DNA from: Tetmemena sp. SeJ-2015
Lineage: Eukaryota; Ciliophora; Spirotrichea; Sporadotrichida; Oxytrichidae
NCBI GenBank assembly: GCA_027382625.1
Contig: JAJKFJ010020844.1
Coordinates: forward strand, 1 to 64,000
DNA length: 64,000 nucleotides
Direction of reading: 5' to 3'
Shown in pieces: positions 49,301 through 60,700 of the stretch. The translations under genes were made by a program, and so were the position numbers. The notes under the pieces are model-generated. The model ran no database searches. It had not been told where the DNA came from and was given only the letters and a program-made list of their open reading frames with translations. Position 1 is the stretch's first letter, and each line of letters begins with the position of its first letter.

Positions 49301-49839
49301 CTGAGGGGGAGATTATACTTGGCATCTTGTTTTCTTGGATTGCTTGCTATGGAGCCACTTCACTAATTAAGGGAGGCATCTAAACATTTTAGACAGCCTA
49401 CTTCTGTCTATTTGAATTACTTGTATCTAATAAAAAAGTGAATCCACCACAGCTCACATTTAAATTTATATCATAGTTGCTTTGGCCCTAGTATGGGTTA
49501 CTCGAGGAGTTGAGAGTGATGATGGGATTAGTATTCGTACTGCTCTCTAAGTGGTTGGCAGGATTGAGGTTCTGCTTCCATTGAGTGTGGAAGCTGCTTG
49601 GGTTCTTTTCGTGGTTCTTCATCTTTGTTGAGGTTTGCGTCTTAGCTTGGTTATATTATCTCAGAATTTAAATTGAGCACAAAAATAAATGCTCTCTTTA
49701 ATTTTTATCCATAATAATTGTAAGGCTAAACTGATAGGAGGGTATTAAGTCTAGCCAAATTAGTTGTATCCTACTTTTGCAAAAGTTAATGATAGTGGCT
49801 AATATTTTAATTCCTGCGTATTTCATCCTCGTTAGACAT
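46309..49839 (-). CDS. Protein kinase (CAMK/AMPK-like) with long tail
   Basis: From ATG 49837-49839 (MSNEDEIRRNQNISHYHQLL) to a probable TGA 46309-46311. A disordered N-terminus leads to the kinase domain: glycine loop KLGTGGFGDVYFALH, VAIKILSKTK with the ATP-binding Lys, catalytic loop YAHRDMKPQNILI (D and N present), IKIIDFGLSNR (DFG), and YAAPELFAGEF with VDIWAVGVILYQML, then PFNAKNETQVQKRI. All key catalytic residues are there, so it should be active. After it comes IFNSKDLEINEKVL and a UBA-like helical part, as in AMPK/MARK kinases, then a long Gln/His-rich tail with a His6 run (near 47255). Two introns and six IESs interrupt the 5' two thirds; unresolved inserts remain between the Gly loop and VAIK and in the tail. 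Confidence 0.82.
47662..47728 (-). other. IES, pointer GCAAA
   Basis: TTTGC at 47662-47666 and 47724-47728, unit 62 nt. Excision joins RIGLAN to TLQSFEGIKNSRFFKQDP. Confidence 0.8.
47762..47804 (-). other. IES, pointer GTAA
   Basis: TTAC at 47762-47765 and 47801-47804, unit 39 nt. Excision joins AKELIEQ to MLVRADIRIG, as expected of kinase subdomain XI. Confidence 0.7.
47906..48009 (-). other. IES, pointer GCTC
   Basis: GAGC at 47906-47909 and 48006-48009, unit 100 nt, AT-rich. Excision joins VILYQML to PFNAKNETQ. The longest short IES in the window. Confidence 0.78.
48180..48237 (-). other. IES, pointer GATAAC
   Basis: GTTATC at 48180-48185 and 48232-48237, unit 52 nt with an in-frame TGA. 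Excision joins ILIGLDDN to IKIIDFGLSNR, the expected HRD-to-DFG spacing. Confidence 0.88.
48412..48523 (-). other. Intron, 112 nt
   Basis: On the minus strand GTAAGACAAAC to TTGTTTAG. Splicing joins NDNCCL to IMEYCQRNLFQ at the kinase hinge. Longer than the other introns, so an IES could be nested inside. Confidence 0.7.
48554..48593 (-). other. Intron, 40 nt
   Basis: On the minus strand GTAACTTAAA to CTCTTTTTTAG. Splicing joins VIELYD to IIERNDNCC. Confidence 0.78.
48620..48661 (-). other. IES, pointer TTAAGC
   Basis: GCTTAA at 48620-48625 and 48656-48661, unit 36 nt. Excision joins EISKKLK to HPNVIELYDV, the standard kinase subdomain III-IV junction. Confidence 0.82.
49656..49709 (-). other. 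IES, pointer GATAA
   Basis: TTATC at 49656-49660 and 49705-49709, unit 49 nt. Excision joins QPYNYYGQ to YNQAKTQTSTKMKN and corrects the frame. Confidence 0.8.
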
Positions 49840-50680
49840 CACTTTAAAACCAGTCTCTGGTGACTCCTACCGCTCCACCGATTATACATTCCCACCGCTC
49901 TCTCCCAATTAGAAAAATTTAATTCTTCTTTCTTAAATTAAGGTTGGGGCAAAGAAGGGGGCGAGGAAGCAATTTAGTTGGGAATGGGCTAAATTTAATT
50001 CTAAGAGGAGAGATTACTATTTGCATGCAGTAAATTATTGTTGTTGTTATTTTCAACTGCACTACTAGCAAGAGTTGGTTCCTTATCGGGTTATTGGAAT
50101 GTAATTTGCATTTTTATAACTCACAACAATTAATTTATAATTAATACTCAACTCTCAAACTGAAATTTAAAACTATTGCTACTCACCATCTCCAGAAACT
50201 TTTCAAAAGCCAAAATACAGCTGCTAAACAACCCTATGACAAACTAACTTCTATATTTATTTGATATGAGAGGGGTAAATTTTCGACATTATTTTTGCTC
50301 ATTTTATTTCGCAAGCTAAAATTATATATTCCTTCTCCAAAGTCAAATTTCAATGTTAAAAATAATCACTCTTAGTTTAATGTATGTTTATATGTATGCA
50401 TGCATATATGATCAAGAGTGATTTAATGTTTTCTATAATTTAAATCGTCAATTATAGAGGCGCTTTTGACTATTTCTTATAAATCAAAATGAGATAAACC
50501 GCACAGTCATAAATTCAAAGTGAGGCAGCCGGAGTAAACTTGGCTACCTAATCTAGCCATACACCCACCACACCCAACTCCATTCTCTTCAATCCAAGCA
50601 ATCCTTCAAAATTTATCCAAGTACATCATTCTCTTACCAAATAATTCACATGTTTAGACTCAATCTCCCAAATTGAAGAA
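49840..50680. other. Intergenic, divergent promoters expected
   Basis: AT-rich spacer between the divergent kinase and VPS9 genes. I see no coding frame. A short alternating ATG/CATG stretch near 50390-50410 is only simple sequence. Confidence 0.4.
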
Positions 50681-53468
50681 ATGACAACATTTTATCATGC
50701 TATTTAGTGTAAAATTCATTTGTTAAACAGGTCAAAAGTCAAGTGGCGGCGGCTTAGAAATAAACGATAAAAAGTTATCAGCGAACTACAGATCCACTTA
50801 GGAAGATAGCTTAAGGACTAATTAGATCAATAACTAGAGAGAAGTCTTTTTGAATGATGAGCTCCTCGTGTGTGATGATAGCTAGACTTAAGGCTGTGAT
50901 GAGGAACACGACACTTCTAAGAATGATTTCACAGAAACTCAGTCTTCATTTATACTATACTATATTTCTTGTTTAAGTCACAGCAAGACAGCTCGAGAAA
51001 CTTCCAACATAGAATCAGTAATATGCAGATGCTAAATCAGAGTGACTGTCTGGAGCTAAGGGGTAAAATGGATTCTTAAGATAAGATGATCTCCTAGCTA
51101 AATAGCATGGGAGGGTCACCTTAAACTCTACAGACATAGGGGCTGAGCTATTCTGACAAGAAGAAAGGCAAAAATAATTACTATAACCTTGCGGAGGAAG
51201 AAGAAAGCCAGTATTCCAGCAGAATCAATTTAGAGGATGATTAAGAAGTGCCTTAAGGGAAACTCACAGTATTTTTTACTCTATGTATGATTAACTCATA
51301 GAGGGAATGAGTTAATTGAGAGACAGTTACAAGCAAAATAGGAAGATGAGAATGACAGAGCTAATTGGTGGAGGGTCAAATGGATAAGAAGAACTCAAAA
51401 TAGATACTATGACATTAGGGGAAGAGGAGAAAACTCATGATTGCATCCCTTAGGAATATTATAATTAAATTTATAAGGTTGTTCTTAAATATCTGGAAGC
51501 ACTCGGTCAATAAAATTACTCATCAAAAGTACATTAGCGAGATGATTTATAGAGCCAATAATACGATGATAGCATTATATCCTCCAATCAAACGAATGGA
51601 TTTACAAAGGTGCCACAAAAGCAAGCCAAGAAGAAAATTCAGATAAGAGCTATTTAAATGATGATTCTTTTTAAAATTACCACAGTTTCGTTGAAGTAGC
51701 AACTTCCATCAATAAAGATGAACGTCCCTCTAGCAATAACTACAAACTAGATCTTTGAGACTTTCTCCTTCATCTCAAAGCAATAGAGTTACCAGATTAT
51801 TGAAATGGACTAAAATCTCGCCACCTCAATTTTCAAGGAACCTTTCTCCTTCAAGAAAATGTTCATGAGATGCATTCCTTTTTCAGAAGGGAACAGGGAA
51901 GCTCATTTAAGTGAATAATTTATTTCAGCAGTTAGAATCTAGATTATCATCTTTTTTTTATTCTAGATCAGCCACAATGAAGCTAAGAACTGTCGAAAAA
52001 TTCACATCAAGGGGCTATACGGAGATATTTAAAAACTCCAAGGCTTCACTAATTCCTTCAAGCTGAAGATGCAAGACTACGTAGAGCAATTAGCAGCTCA
52101 GCTAAGTGAAAGCCACTTGAGTTCAAACAGAAATTTAACTACGAAGAATAACTCAGTATCAAGCACTAATCTGGGAATTTTTAAAAATATCAAGAAAAAG
52201 AAAAGTAGTATGTCGATGGTGGCGAGAGATGATGATAGTGACTCAGAGAGTCAATAGAATACTTATAATGAGGCAAGCTCCATCTATTAAATTCATAAGA
52301 TACTATCGTGTGACTAATACACATTAGGAAGAAATATTGGAAACTACATAGAGTGCTTTCACTTATAGTACAGATCGGTAAAGGAATCGGCCATGCTTCT
52401 TCCATCACCAGTAAATTTAAAACGTGCCTTAACACTTAATTTAGCTTGAGGGAATGATTGACATGATAAACGAAACTGTGAATAACTTTCAATCTCAGTA
52501 CAATCTAGGCAAAGATAGTACTAAGAGCTTGATGCAACACTGCAGGCCTGCTGTTGAAAAGTACATTTTCCAAAAGGTATCATCATTTCAACATTTAACT
52601 CTTCTCTATAGCTCTATGAGAAATTATTTGCTATGTACGCTTCTAAGAACGAAAATGAAGATAGACTATTTGTGGAACGATCCTTATTGATTAGAAAATA
52701 GAGGCCTTATGAAATGATGCAATACTTAGGCATTAAAGAGAAGTTCATGATGGAGAGCATCAAAATCATCCCATGGCTGCTATGAATTCCAACCATACTA
52801 CAACAAGAGCTTCAAATTTAAACTACACAAAGCAATTCAATAACTAGAGCAGCATTTAGACAACTTAGATGATCATGTCTCCTTTTAGAGTTGATACTTA
52901 GAATAACTTGAAGGAAATAGCTACAGCTGAGATAAGTGTTTTCGACAGCAATAGATCTGAATTGCAGTTGAATACACATGGCTAATCGCCTGATTTGAAT
53001 TTCTAATACAATTATGTTATTAAATGCTAATTGATAGAGGTAATGCTAATAAAAATTTTGCAATAATGGTTCTACAACAAGCAGTCTGAATTTGACTTAA
53101 TATACTAGACAAGAAATTCCCTACCTTGATGCCATAAAGAGCTTGGAGAAAATTTAACAGTTCACAACTCCAAGAGAAAAATTAGGCTGCTTAAGTGAAT
53201 CATTTCAAAATCTCAAAACTGCGATTGTCGATCATTACAAAGGCAAGATTAAAAATTATTTGCTAAGTTTGAATTGAGCGCGATGGATGATGTGCTTCCT
53301 CTAACAATATACACAGTTGCGATGGCTGATTTCACTCACATCTAATCTGAATTCAACTTAATGGAAGACTTTTTAAGCATCTATGATAAAGGATTCGAAC
53401 AAGAAAAGAGACTACTCACTAATTTTGATGTCTCAATCAGGTATATTAATCACGAATGGGAAATATGA
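50681..53468 (+). CDS. VPS9-domain Rab5-type GEF
   Basis: The N-terminal 350 residues are Ser/Gln-rich and partly coiled-coil. The C-terminus holds a VPS9 domain: HCRPAVEKYIF, KLYEKLFAMYASKNENEDRL, TPREKLGCLSESFQNLKTAI, and the signature DDVLPLTIYTVAMADFTHIQ followed by SEFNLMEDFLSIYDKG. The conserved Asp and Pro of the exchange site and the Tyr/Thr of its last helix are present. VPS9 proteins activate Rab5-family GTPases on endosomes. Stop TGA at 53466-53468. Two IESs (AGTC, AACTCA) and one intron occur; single-base breaks lie near 52447, 52785 and 53250, and AT-rich inserts near 53000-53080 may be more IESs. The start is uncertain (50681 or slightly downstream). Confidence 0.82.
50941..50979 (+). 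other. IES, pointer AGTC
   Basis: AGTC at 50941-50944 and 50976-50979, unit 35 nt, AT-rich. Excision joins DFTETQS to QQDSSRNFQHRISN. Confidence 0.78.
51261..51298 (+). other. IES, pointer AACTCA
   Basis: AACTCA at 51261-51266 and 51293-51298, unit 32 nt. Excision joins EVPQGKL to IEGMSQLRDSYKQNRK and removes an in-frame TGA. Confidence 0.85.
52577..52611 (+). other. Intron, 35 nt
   Basis: GTATCATC to CTCTATAG, joining EKYIFQK to LYEKLFAMYAS within the VPS9 region. Confidence 0.85.
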
Positions 53469-53888
53469 CTTTTTATAAAAGTTTATATGATGATAGAAGT
53501 AATTTGAAGAGAGACATAATAATTAGCAGGATATAATTATCTTATAAGTGTAGGCAAGCCACAAGTTTTTCCAATTTTTTAGCTGATATTAGTCTAAGTT
53601 GTTAACAAATTTAAATACTAACTTTAAACTAAGCACTGCTGCTAATAGCACTAATTTCACTTGCTTAACTCTTTTCTTTCATTCTAAGCTTCTTGTTATT
53701 ATTGCTACTATTCGAGTCTGCTCTGAGTTTAATCTAAGTCGAAGTGTTTTGCATTTATTTTAAGTCCCATCTATTCAAGGTCCTGTTTCATCATATCTGC
53801 GTTTAGATCTAAGAAGAAGTATTTTTCTGTAAGTCCCATCTGTTCCAAATCGTGCAAGTATATAAACTTACCAACTTCATTTATTCTA
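53469..53888. other. Intergenic between convergent genes
   Basis: About 420 nt with no supported coding frame, between the stops of two convergent genes. A degenerate direct repeat around AAGTCCCATCT (53763 and 53832) is visible. Confidence 0.4.
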
Positions 53889-54426
53889 TCATCGATATTT
53901 GCTGCTTAGTTTAGGCCGCAGAACATTAAGATTGAAGACGTAAGAGAGGCCACAGCTGATGAGAGCTGCAACTGGGAAACGAGTGAGCCTGCTCTTCAAT
54001 GCACTCACTCTGTTCTTGAGAATTCTATTCGATACCATGCCAAATAGCGTTAAGGAGAGGAAGTTCTCAATCTGATGCTGCATTTTCACATAATAGAGCT
54101 TATCGTGGTCTCCTTTTGTAAGTTAAATCAATCACAAACATTAGTGTGATTTTTTTAAGATACGGATGGAATTCTATGAGTTCGCTGTATGCTGTCCTTG
54201 GGATATCATACCATTCGAGAGCATAGACCATCTTCACAATCGTAGGATCGTCTAAGATTTTCTCATCCTTAGGGAAATAAGTTTCCTTAATGTAATCTTT
54301 GAAACTCTGCTCAAGATGCTGATTAACTGGCTCAAGTAGAGTTGGATCTTCCTCCTCTTTTTCTCTGTGCTGCCTAATTAGCTCTTCCTTTGTTAATGGC
54401 TGCCCTGTGCTATCTTTTCTACTCAT
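53889..54426 (-). CDS. Small protein with C-terminal hydrophobic segments
   Basis: From ATG at 54424-54426 (MSRKDSTGQPLTKEELIRQH) to TGA at about 53889, roughly 165 residues once an AT-rich insert at about 54114-54156 is removed. The N-terminal half is acidic, with DYIKETYFPKDEKI and EWYDIPRTAYSELI. The C-terminal half has FLSLTLFGMVSNRI and FPVAALISCGLSYVFNLNVL, which could be one or two membrane segments. The insert is bounded by A runs, so its exact pointer or splice sites cannot be fixed. No family recognised; a mitochondrial or ER membrane protein is a guess. Confidence 0.6.
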
Positions 54427-54719
54427 TATTTCTTTACGTGGGTGGTTCTAATAATTTATAATCTTCTCAAAAAATTAAATCACGAATTTGGCAGACGCAA
54501 TTCAACAGCAAAGGATTTTATTTAAAGGAACTTAAAATAGATTTTCACTGAGATTTCCACTACTCGATTGACACTTTATTTGAAATTAAATAAGAGACTT
54601 TTCACTCTGCTCTTATATAGTAAAGTGTTTAATTGAAAGATAGTTGGGGTCTGTAAGGGTTTTCTGATTGCTCATTATAGAAGGATAGAATATAAATTAT
54701 AAATTTGATCTCTTGATTG

Positions 54720-57545
54720 ATGAGTGCCACTACTATCATTAGGACATTTAACTAGAACAACTTTGAGTCGGAGTCTACAACACTCAGATCCGCTTATTCC
54801 TAGTCGACGAGCAACGGCTACAAGATAAATGTAAACCAAAGTGTCCTCCCCTAATTCCCACTGTAGGAAACTCACATGAAGAAGGTGGACTCTATCTTGG
54901 ATGAGTGGCTTTAGAATCAGGAACTGAAGAAAGAGAGCCAGGGTTTGTTGAAGATCTAAAAGAACTTCTCTTGTTATAAGCAAAATGTCTTCAAACTGGA
55001 TCATGTAAATTCAAATCTCAAAATTAATGGATTTAGTGCGCCAGGAAAATATAGAAGGCTTTTAAGACGTACATGATGAGGAAAGAACTACAGAGGAAGA
55101 TAAGCTAGAAAACTAATCCTTCGAAAGTTGTGGCTACCCCTGATCATATTTGAATAAGGCATGAATGTTTTTTAATCGTGCTAGCTTTTAAGATAAACAA
55201 TCATCATAATCAAAAATGGGTTCCAAAGCTCCCTTCACCCAACTATTTCTTAGACCAACTTTGACTCTCTCCAGAACTCAATCATTAATTTTTCAAATCT
55301 TCCTCTAAGTTTAAAATCGTCACATTAGCTTGGAAACTGCAGAGGGCTAGAACTTGCAGGGGAGAGGTCTTTGACCCCCACACTTTCTGAAAGCAAGAAA
55401 TCAGTTTCCTTTAGTCAGCCTCTAGAGGAGGTGTTCATAGTAGAGAGTTTTAAAACCCAAAGATTGTAGCCTCGTAGTGCGGAAAAGCAAGGCCACGATA
55501 AGAGAAGATTTAGATTCGAACGTAACGCAATCGCTCAGTTTAAGATTATTATTAAATTCTTTACTTAATTTTAGTTTTAGGAATCTCAGATGGCGAGTTC
55601 ATAAACTTCTAATTAAACTTAGAAGGTGACAAACTTAATCCAGGGACACATAAATTCAGTTAAGATAGGGTCTCTGAGTGACGCCACTGCCTCTGACAGA
55701 GAGTAAATTAAAAGGTACTCTTCCAAATATCATAATGTGATCTTCATATTCGCATTTATTCTGTGAATATTAGGATTTCTTGCCCACAATTGAGGAGATA
55801 ATAAATCAGAGATAGACCTTGATCAAGCCCTATGCTTATAATAATCAAACTATTCAAAATATATCTCCCCTCAAAATTTAATCTTCAAGTCCCCTCAAGA
55901 CTATATTTGCTCGGTTTTTTATCTTTTTTTATTTTTATTGACATAATCTCCGATCAAGAAAGGTCTGAAGCATCTAGACTCTCCAAAAAGATAAGAGGAA
56001 AAGACTCTCTCATCATTACAACATTTAAATAAACAATCGCCCGAACAGAGAATGCAGAATATAAAGTTGGAAATCACACAAATTCAATAGGAAATCGAAA
56101 ACCTAAAGAAAGTCAGTTAATCACCAAAGAAAACTAATCTAAATACTAACAACCATATACTCTAAAAATAGAGCCCCATTATTAGTCAAAGAACCATCCC
56201 AAAAGAAGCGGAAATAAAGCCAGAAAAGAGTAAAAGTCCCATCGCCATATACAAGAAGAAGGAGAAAGAATAATAGGCAAGAAAAGTTAATGAAAAGTTA
56301 AGTTTTGACATAACTACTGAGGTGAAGGGTATAAGCAGTAATTTTAATATTTATTCGTTGTCGTCTGGAATCGCGCACTTTACTAGTTTAATTCCAAAAT
56401 CTCAACAATCTTGTAAAAGTAAATTAACCATAGTCAATATAAACGACTCCTTTAAGAGAAGTTGCAATTTTATCATCACGCCTTTTTATCTTTTAAGTGG
56501 GTCTAAGAACACTTTAGCAAATGCATCTAAGATAAAGCAGAAGTCAACATCAAGAGAAACCTCCCTCAATAGTTCAATTATGAGGCAACCATAGATTAGA
56601 AATCAAGTGAAAGATCTGAGCAACAGTTCCATTGAGAGAAATTAACTTTAGAATAAAGCTAAGGAGCTAGCTCAGAAATCCAGATATAAAGTCGACACTG
56701 ATAAGTTAAATTAGATTAAGAAGATGAAGCAGAATTAGAAGGTGGTGCAGACCTCAAGTCAAAATGCTCACTCACTATAATCTAAACCACGTACAATAAA
56801 TCCCTCTTAGGTATTCAAATCAGATAAGTCTAGTGAAAGGAAGATGTAAACCTATTGCGGTAATTTAAAGAAATACAATGATGCGTGTTTCAAATAATTT
56901 TTGCCACTTTATTTTCATTTTTATAAATAAAATTTAATCTATTTTTTTAAATTAATTAAGCAATAGAAATCAATAAGTTTCATAAACAACTCCTTTTCAA
57001 ATCCCATACAAAGTAAAGTAAACAAATCTCCCTTGCCATCGCAAAGAAATGAATAAATCTCTTGTTTATATTTTTTTATTTAATGGAGGTTTGTTGAATT
57101 CTTCAGTGTCCTCCGTTCAGAAAAAGAAACTAGAGCAATCGATCTTAAACTCCTCTCAAGATAAAATTTATAAAAGTTGGCAGTAAAGTAATAAAGAGCA
57201 ACAAACTACCTAGCACGCATTTGTTTATATATGTATATTATTCGATAGGAAGAGTGTGGCTAGTAAAAGTAAGGAAAGGAGTCCGCTCTCTCGAAGCTTA
57301 CTAGTTCTTCATCCAATGAAACTATTATAAAAACCAATAACAAAATAATTTTATTAAATTATCTGATGAATAAGATTATTTCAATTCATTCATATTCAAT
57401 TTAGAGAAATTATCTTTAAATAAAAAGGATCTTATTTGCGAACTATTGCAACTAATTTATTTAATTTTATCCTTCAGGAATTATATTTGTACATTATTAT
57501 AATGCAAATTTCAGAATATTAAATAGTGATATAATAAATCTCTGA
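54720..57545 (+). CDS. Large basic, disordered protein, unknown
   Basis: Starts MSATTIIRTFNQNNFESEST and runs to a probable TGA at 57543-57545. Composition is hydrophilic, rich in Ser, Lys, Gln and Asn, with segments such as LTPTLSESKKSVSFSQPLEE and coiled-coil-like stretches (QNQKVVQTSSQNAHSLQSKP near 56740). No domain recognised. One candidate IES (AGTTT) and several AT-rich inserts, for example at 55150-55300, 55890-55950, 56900-56960 and 57060-57090, interrupt it, along with frame switches near 55025, 55360 and 56050. It may be two adjacent genes. The last 250 nt are AT-rich and may be untranslated. Confidence 0.5.
55537..55577 (+). other. Candidate IES, pointer AGTTT
   Basis: AGTTT at 55537-55541 and 55573-55577, unit 36 nt, AT-rich, frame-neutral. 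Excision joins RNAIAQF to QESQMASSQTSNQT. Confidence 0.55.
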
Positions 57546-57724
57546 TTATATTCCGACTAAAAACTATATGAAATAAATATAAATTATTGAAAACTTGACT
57601 TATTTGAGTCAAGGTCCTTATATTTATTTATACATTTCAGAAAATAATTTCTGACAATACTAACTAAAAATAAAGCATATAAATTATAATACAGAGACCA
57701 AAAATAATAATCTTATTATCTGAA

Positions 57725-60700
57725 ATGTCTTCCTCAACTTTCAATCTGAGCGTTACTTCAAGCAAGCGACCTCAGTAGGCATTTGATGTCACCAGTTTAG
57801 AAAATATCAATAATCTCAAGCAGATGATGGAAAGGGCCGAAATTAACTCTAAATATATTTTATCTAATTTTTCATATGTATAATAAACTTGAACTAGAAG
57901 CTGTCTACTCAGATAGATTCATATGTAATACAATAAGCATGAATTATCCTTTCTTTGTAGAGCTTTGAAAATGGGTAAAGCAGAAATTAAAGCACCTTTA
58001 ACAAGCTAAGCAAATTCAGGGATAGAGCCAATCGCTCTTAAAAGCTTCAGAAAGGCTCAGCTATGGATTCTTCTCAGCTCTCGCTTTTAGACAAAAGACT
58101 TCTGAACAAGTACTAAGAGATCTGCGATGAGTATCTATTTAACTAGAAGCCTACTAACATATCAGCTAACGCAGCCATCAACTCATCTTTTCAGAAGAGC
58201 AACTCAAATCTGGGGAAGCTGCAAGCCATTAAGCATTCACATCAACTCTCTCAGTCAAAAATAAACATTGTTCCTAATCAATCAAATTTGAATGCGAAGC
58301 TCACTGACATCGTTTAGTAGCAACAGTCCACTCTGCTCAACACGACTGCAGCCAGTCTTAAAGCTTCATCGAGAGCATAAGCATGAATGGAAGTGTTGAT
58401 GTAGATGCTGGAGGAAGAGGGAGTGCAGTTAAAATTTAAGGCACAGTTAGACTAAATAATTCCAAGTCTCTAACAGTTCTTTCCTTTAACCACTTCTATT
58501 CAAGAGAGATTCCTAAATGAAGGGCAAAACTTATAATGAGATCGATGATTTAATAAATTAATCGATTTCGATCAAAGACCAGCCTAATAATTTATCCACG
58601 ATTTTCAACAGATCAGATAGACTCAATCAGTCTTATATCTCTCAGAAGCAAGAAAATTAAGGGAGCGCTGAGCAAGATAAATAAATAGGCATTGGGTTTT
58701 AAAGCAAATTTAGGGTTAGAGACTTCATTAAAGATCAGGTCAGGCAGATAAGTGTCAATTCAAAAATTCAAGCTCTCTAAAGTAAGGAAGTAAAGCCCAT
58801 TCCAGTTGAAGTGCAGAGTTTATTGCCTCAGATTAGCAAACTAGCAAGTAGAATTCACAACGGTGAGTATGAATCACTGGAACGGATAGAAACTAATGTT
58901 ATCCCTGTGAATCTTAAGAGAGACTCTTTTCTCAACAAAGTATTCACGAACAGTAACTAGCTAGAATCCTTTTAAAGCAGGATGAATTCAACCTTTGACT
59001 CACGACAAGATGCCTATTAAGGGAATTATCAAACATTTTAAGGGTAAGAGACTAGAAATCCAAAGTATGAGTTCGTTAACAGCAGTGGCTATGGAAAAGC
59101 AAACTAGCACCAGCATTCTCAATCTGAGATTAAAGGGAGAAGTAAGAAAGTAGGAGGTGGGAAGGCCTCATCTTAGAAGCGCATTACTTAAAAATATTCT
59201 TTGGTTTTTTAAGCCAGATGATTATTTCTAGAGCAAGAGAGGCCAACCCAAAGGGTTTCACCATTTATTATGTGCCTAGGAAATAAACAATAACGAATAG
59301 AAAAAGCAGCATGGTCTGATGGGGGAGAAACTGAAAATTCAACAAGATCAAGAGGAATAGCAAAGAGCAAAGAAAGAGGAGCTTGAGAGATTAGGACTAT
59401 CGGAGAAGTAAAAGCCTGGTAAAAGAGGAGTTGAGCAATAGGAAAGAGTCAATACACTCGAGAGAGTTAAATTCGATACTCCGTTTGGAGTGCTGCAAGC
59501 TGATGATAGATACGCTCATAATTCTTTGTCACTTCAACAAGCATCCAACAATAAATTCACTGACTCCTATTAAATTTTACAATGTAAGTATCATAATCAG
59601 TGTCACCACCTTCAATTTTAGATCATCAGCAACAAAATTTCTAAGTGGGTTAAGAAGCATCACTCCTCTTAGTCACCTCAAAAAGCAGTGCCTGCACTAA
59701 AGTTGCCAGATCAAAATCAGGGAGATCATTAGCATGAAAACGCAGTGGTTGATAAATAAAGTGCAAGAGAAACAGAGTTGGAGATCTTGAGATTTGCTAA
59801 GGAACTTTTCCGACTTTGGGATGTCAAAGAATACGGAAAGATAAAGCTCAAAGTTCTCATCAAAAACTTCATTGCCCTAGGTCTAGCTGCTGATGAAGAT
59901 GTAGCTCTGGATGTAAGATTATTGCTTAAAGGCCTAACCATAAATTTAGTTTTTCAAATACATCATCAAAGATGATGGAGAACAGGAGGGCGCCAGATAA
60001 TTTACTGGTGATCAATTGAAGAACCATGACATTATGCTTGAGGACTTTGTGAATCTTTTCAGGAGCCAGGACTATGAGGATAAGATACTAAAGGTTCTTA
60101 ACTAAGAGATCAGAGACAGATAGAAAGACCAGGAGAATGTTTAGAAATCCAATCAGCTTATGAGGTAGTTGACTACCATAGATTAAAAAATGAGTTTCAT
60201 ATTATATGCATAGGAGCTAATAAGTTGAGGAAGAAGAGTTTACAATACAGTGAGGATGAATCTATGGTGGAGGACGAGTCATTAGTTCAATCAACCTATT
60301 TCAAACCTAAGTTAGACACGAGCAAGATCATCAATTCTAAGATTTAGAAAGGAGTACTGCAAATAGAAAGCATAGAGGTCTTCAACCATTCCTAAGTCTC
60401 TACTCAGTATGGGCATCTTCATCCTCCAATCCATGGAATAGACCTACTCAAGAGTCAGAATCTACAATCCTAAAGGTCCAACAGTAAGCCTGATAGTTTC
60501 AGACAGCCCAAGAATAGATAACTACAAACTTAGGCTCCAAACTCTCAAAACCAAACTCATTTCCAGACTAAGTTCAAGAAGGTGAATAAGATAAACTCTA
60601 AATACCACTCAAACATCAGGAACATATACCACAGAGACGACTCTGAAAATGATAGTGCAGCCTCAGAGAGGAAATTCATGGAGGAGATCAATAGGAAGTA

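Noticed and set aside
50385..50412. ATGTATGCATGCATAT palindromic stretch as a regulatory site
   Set aside because: It looks like simple alternating sequence and nothing ties it to a gene start.
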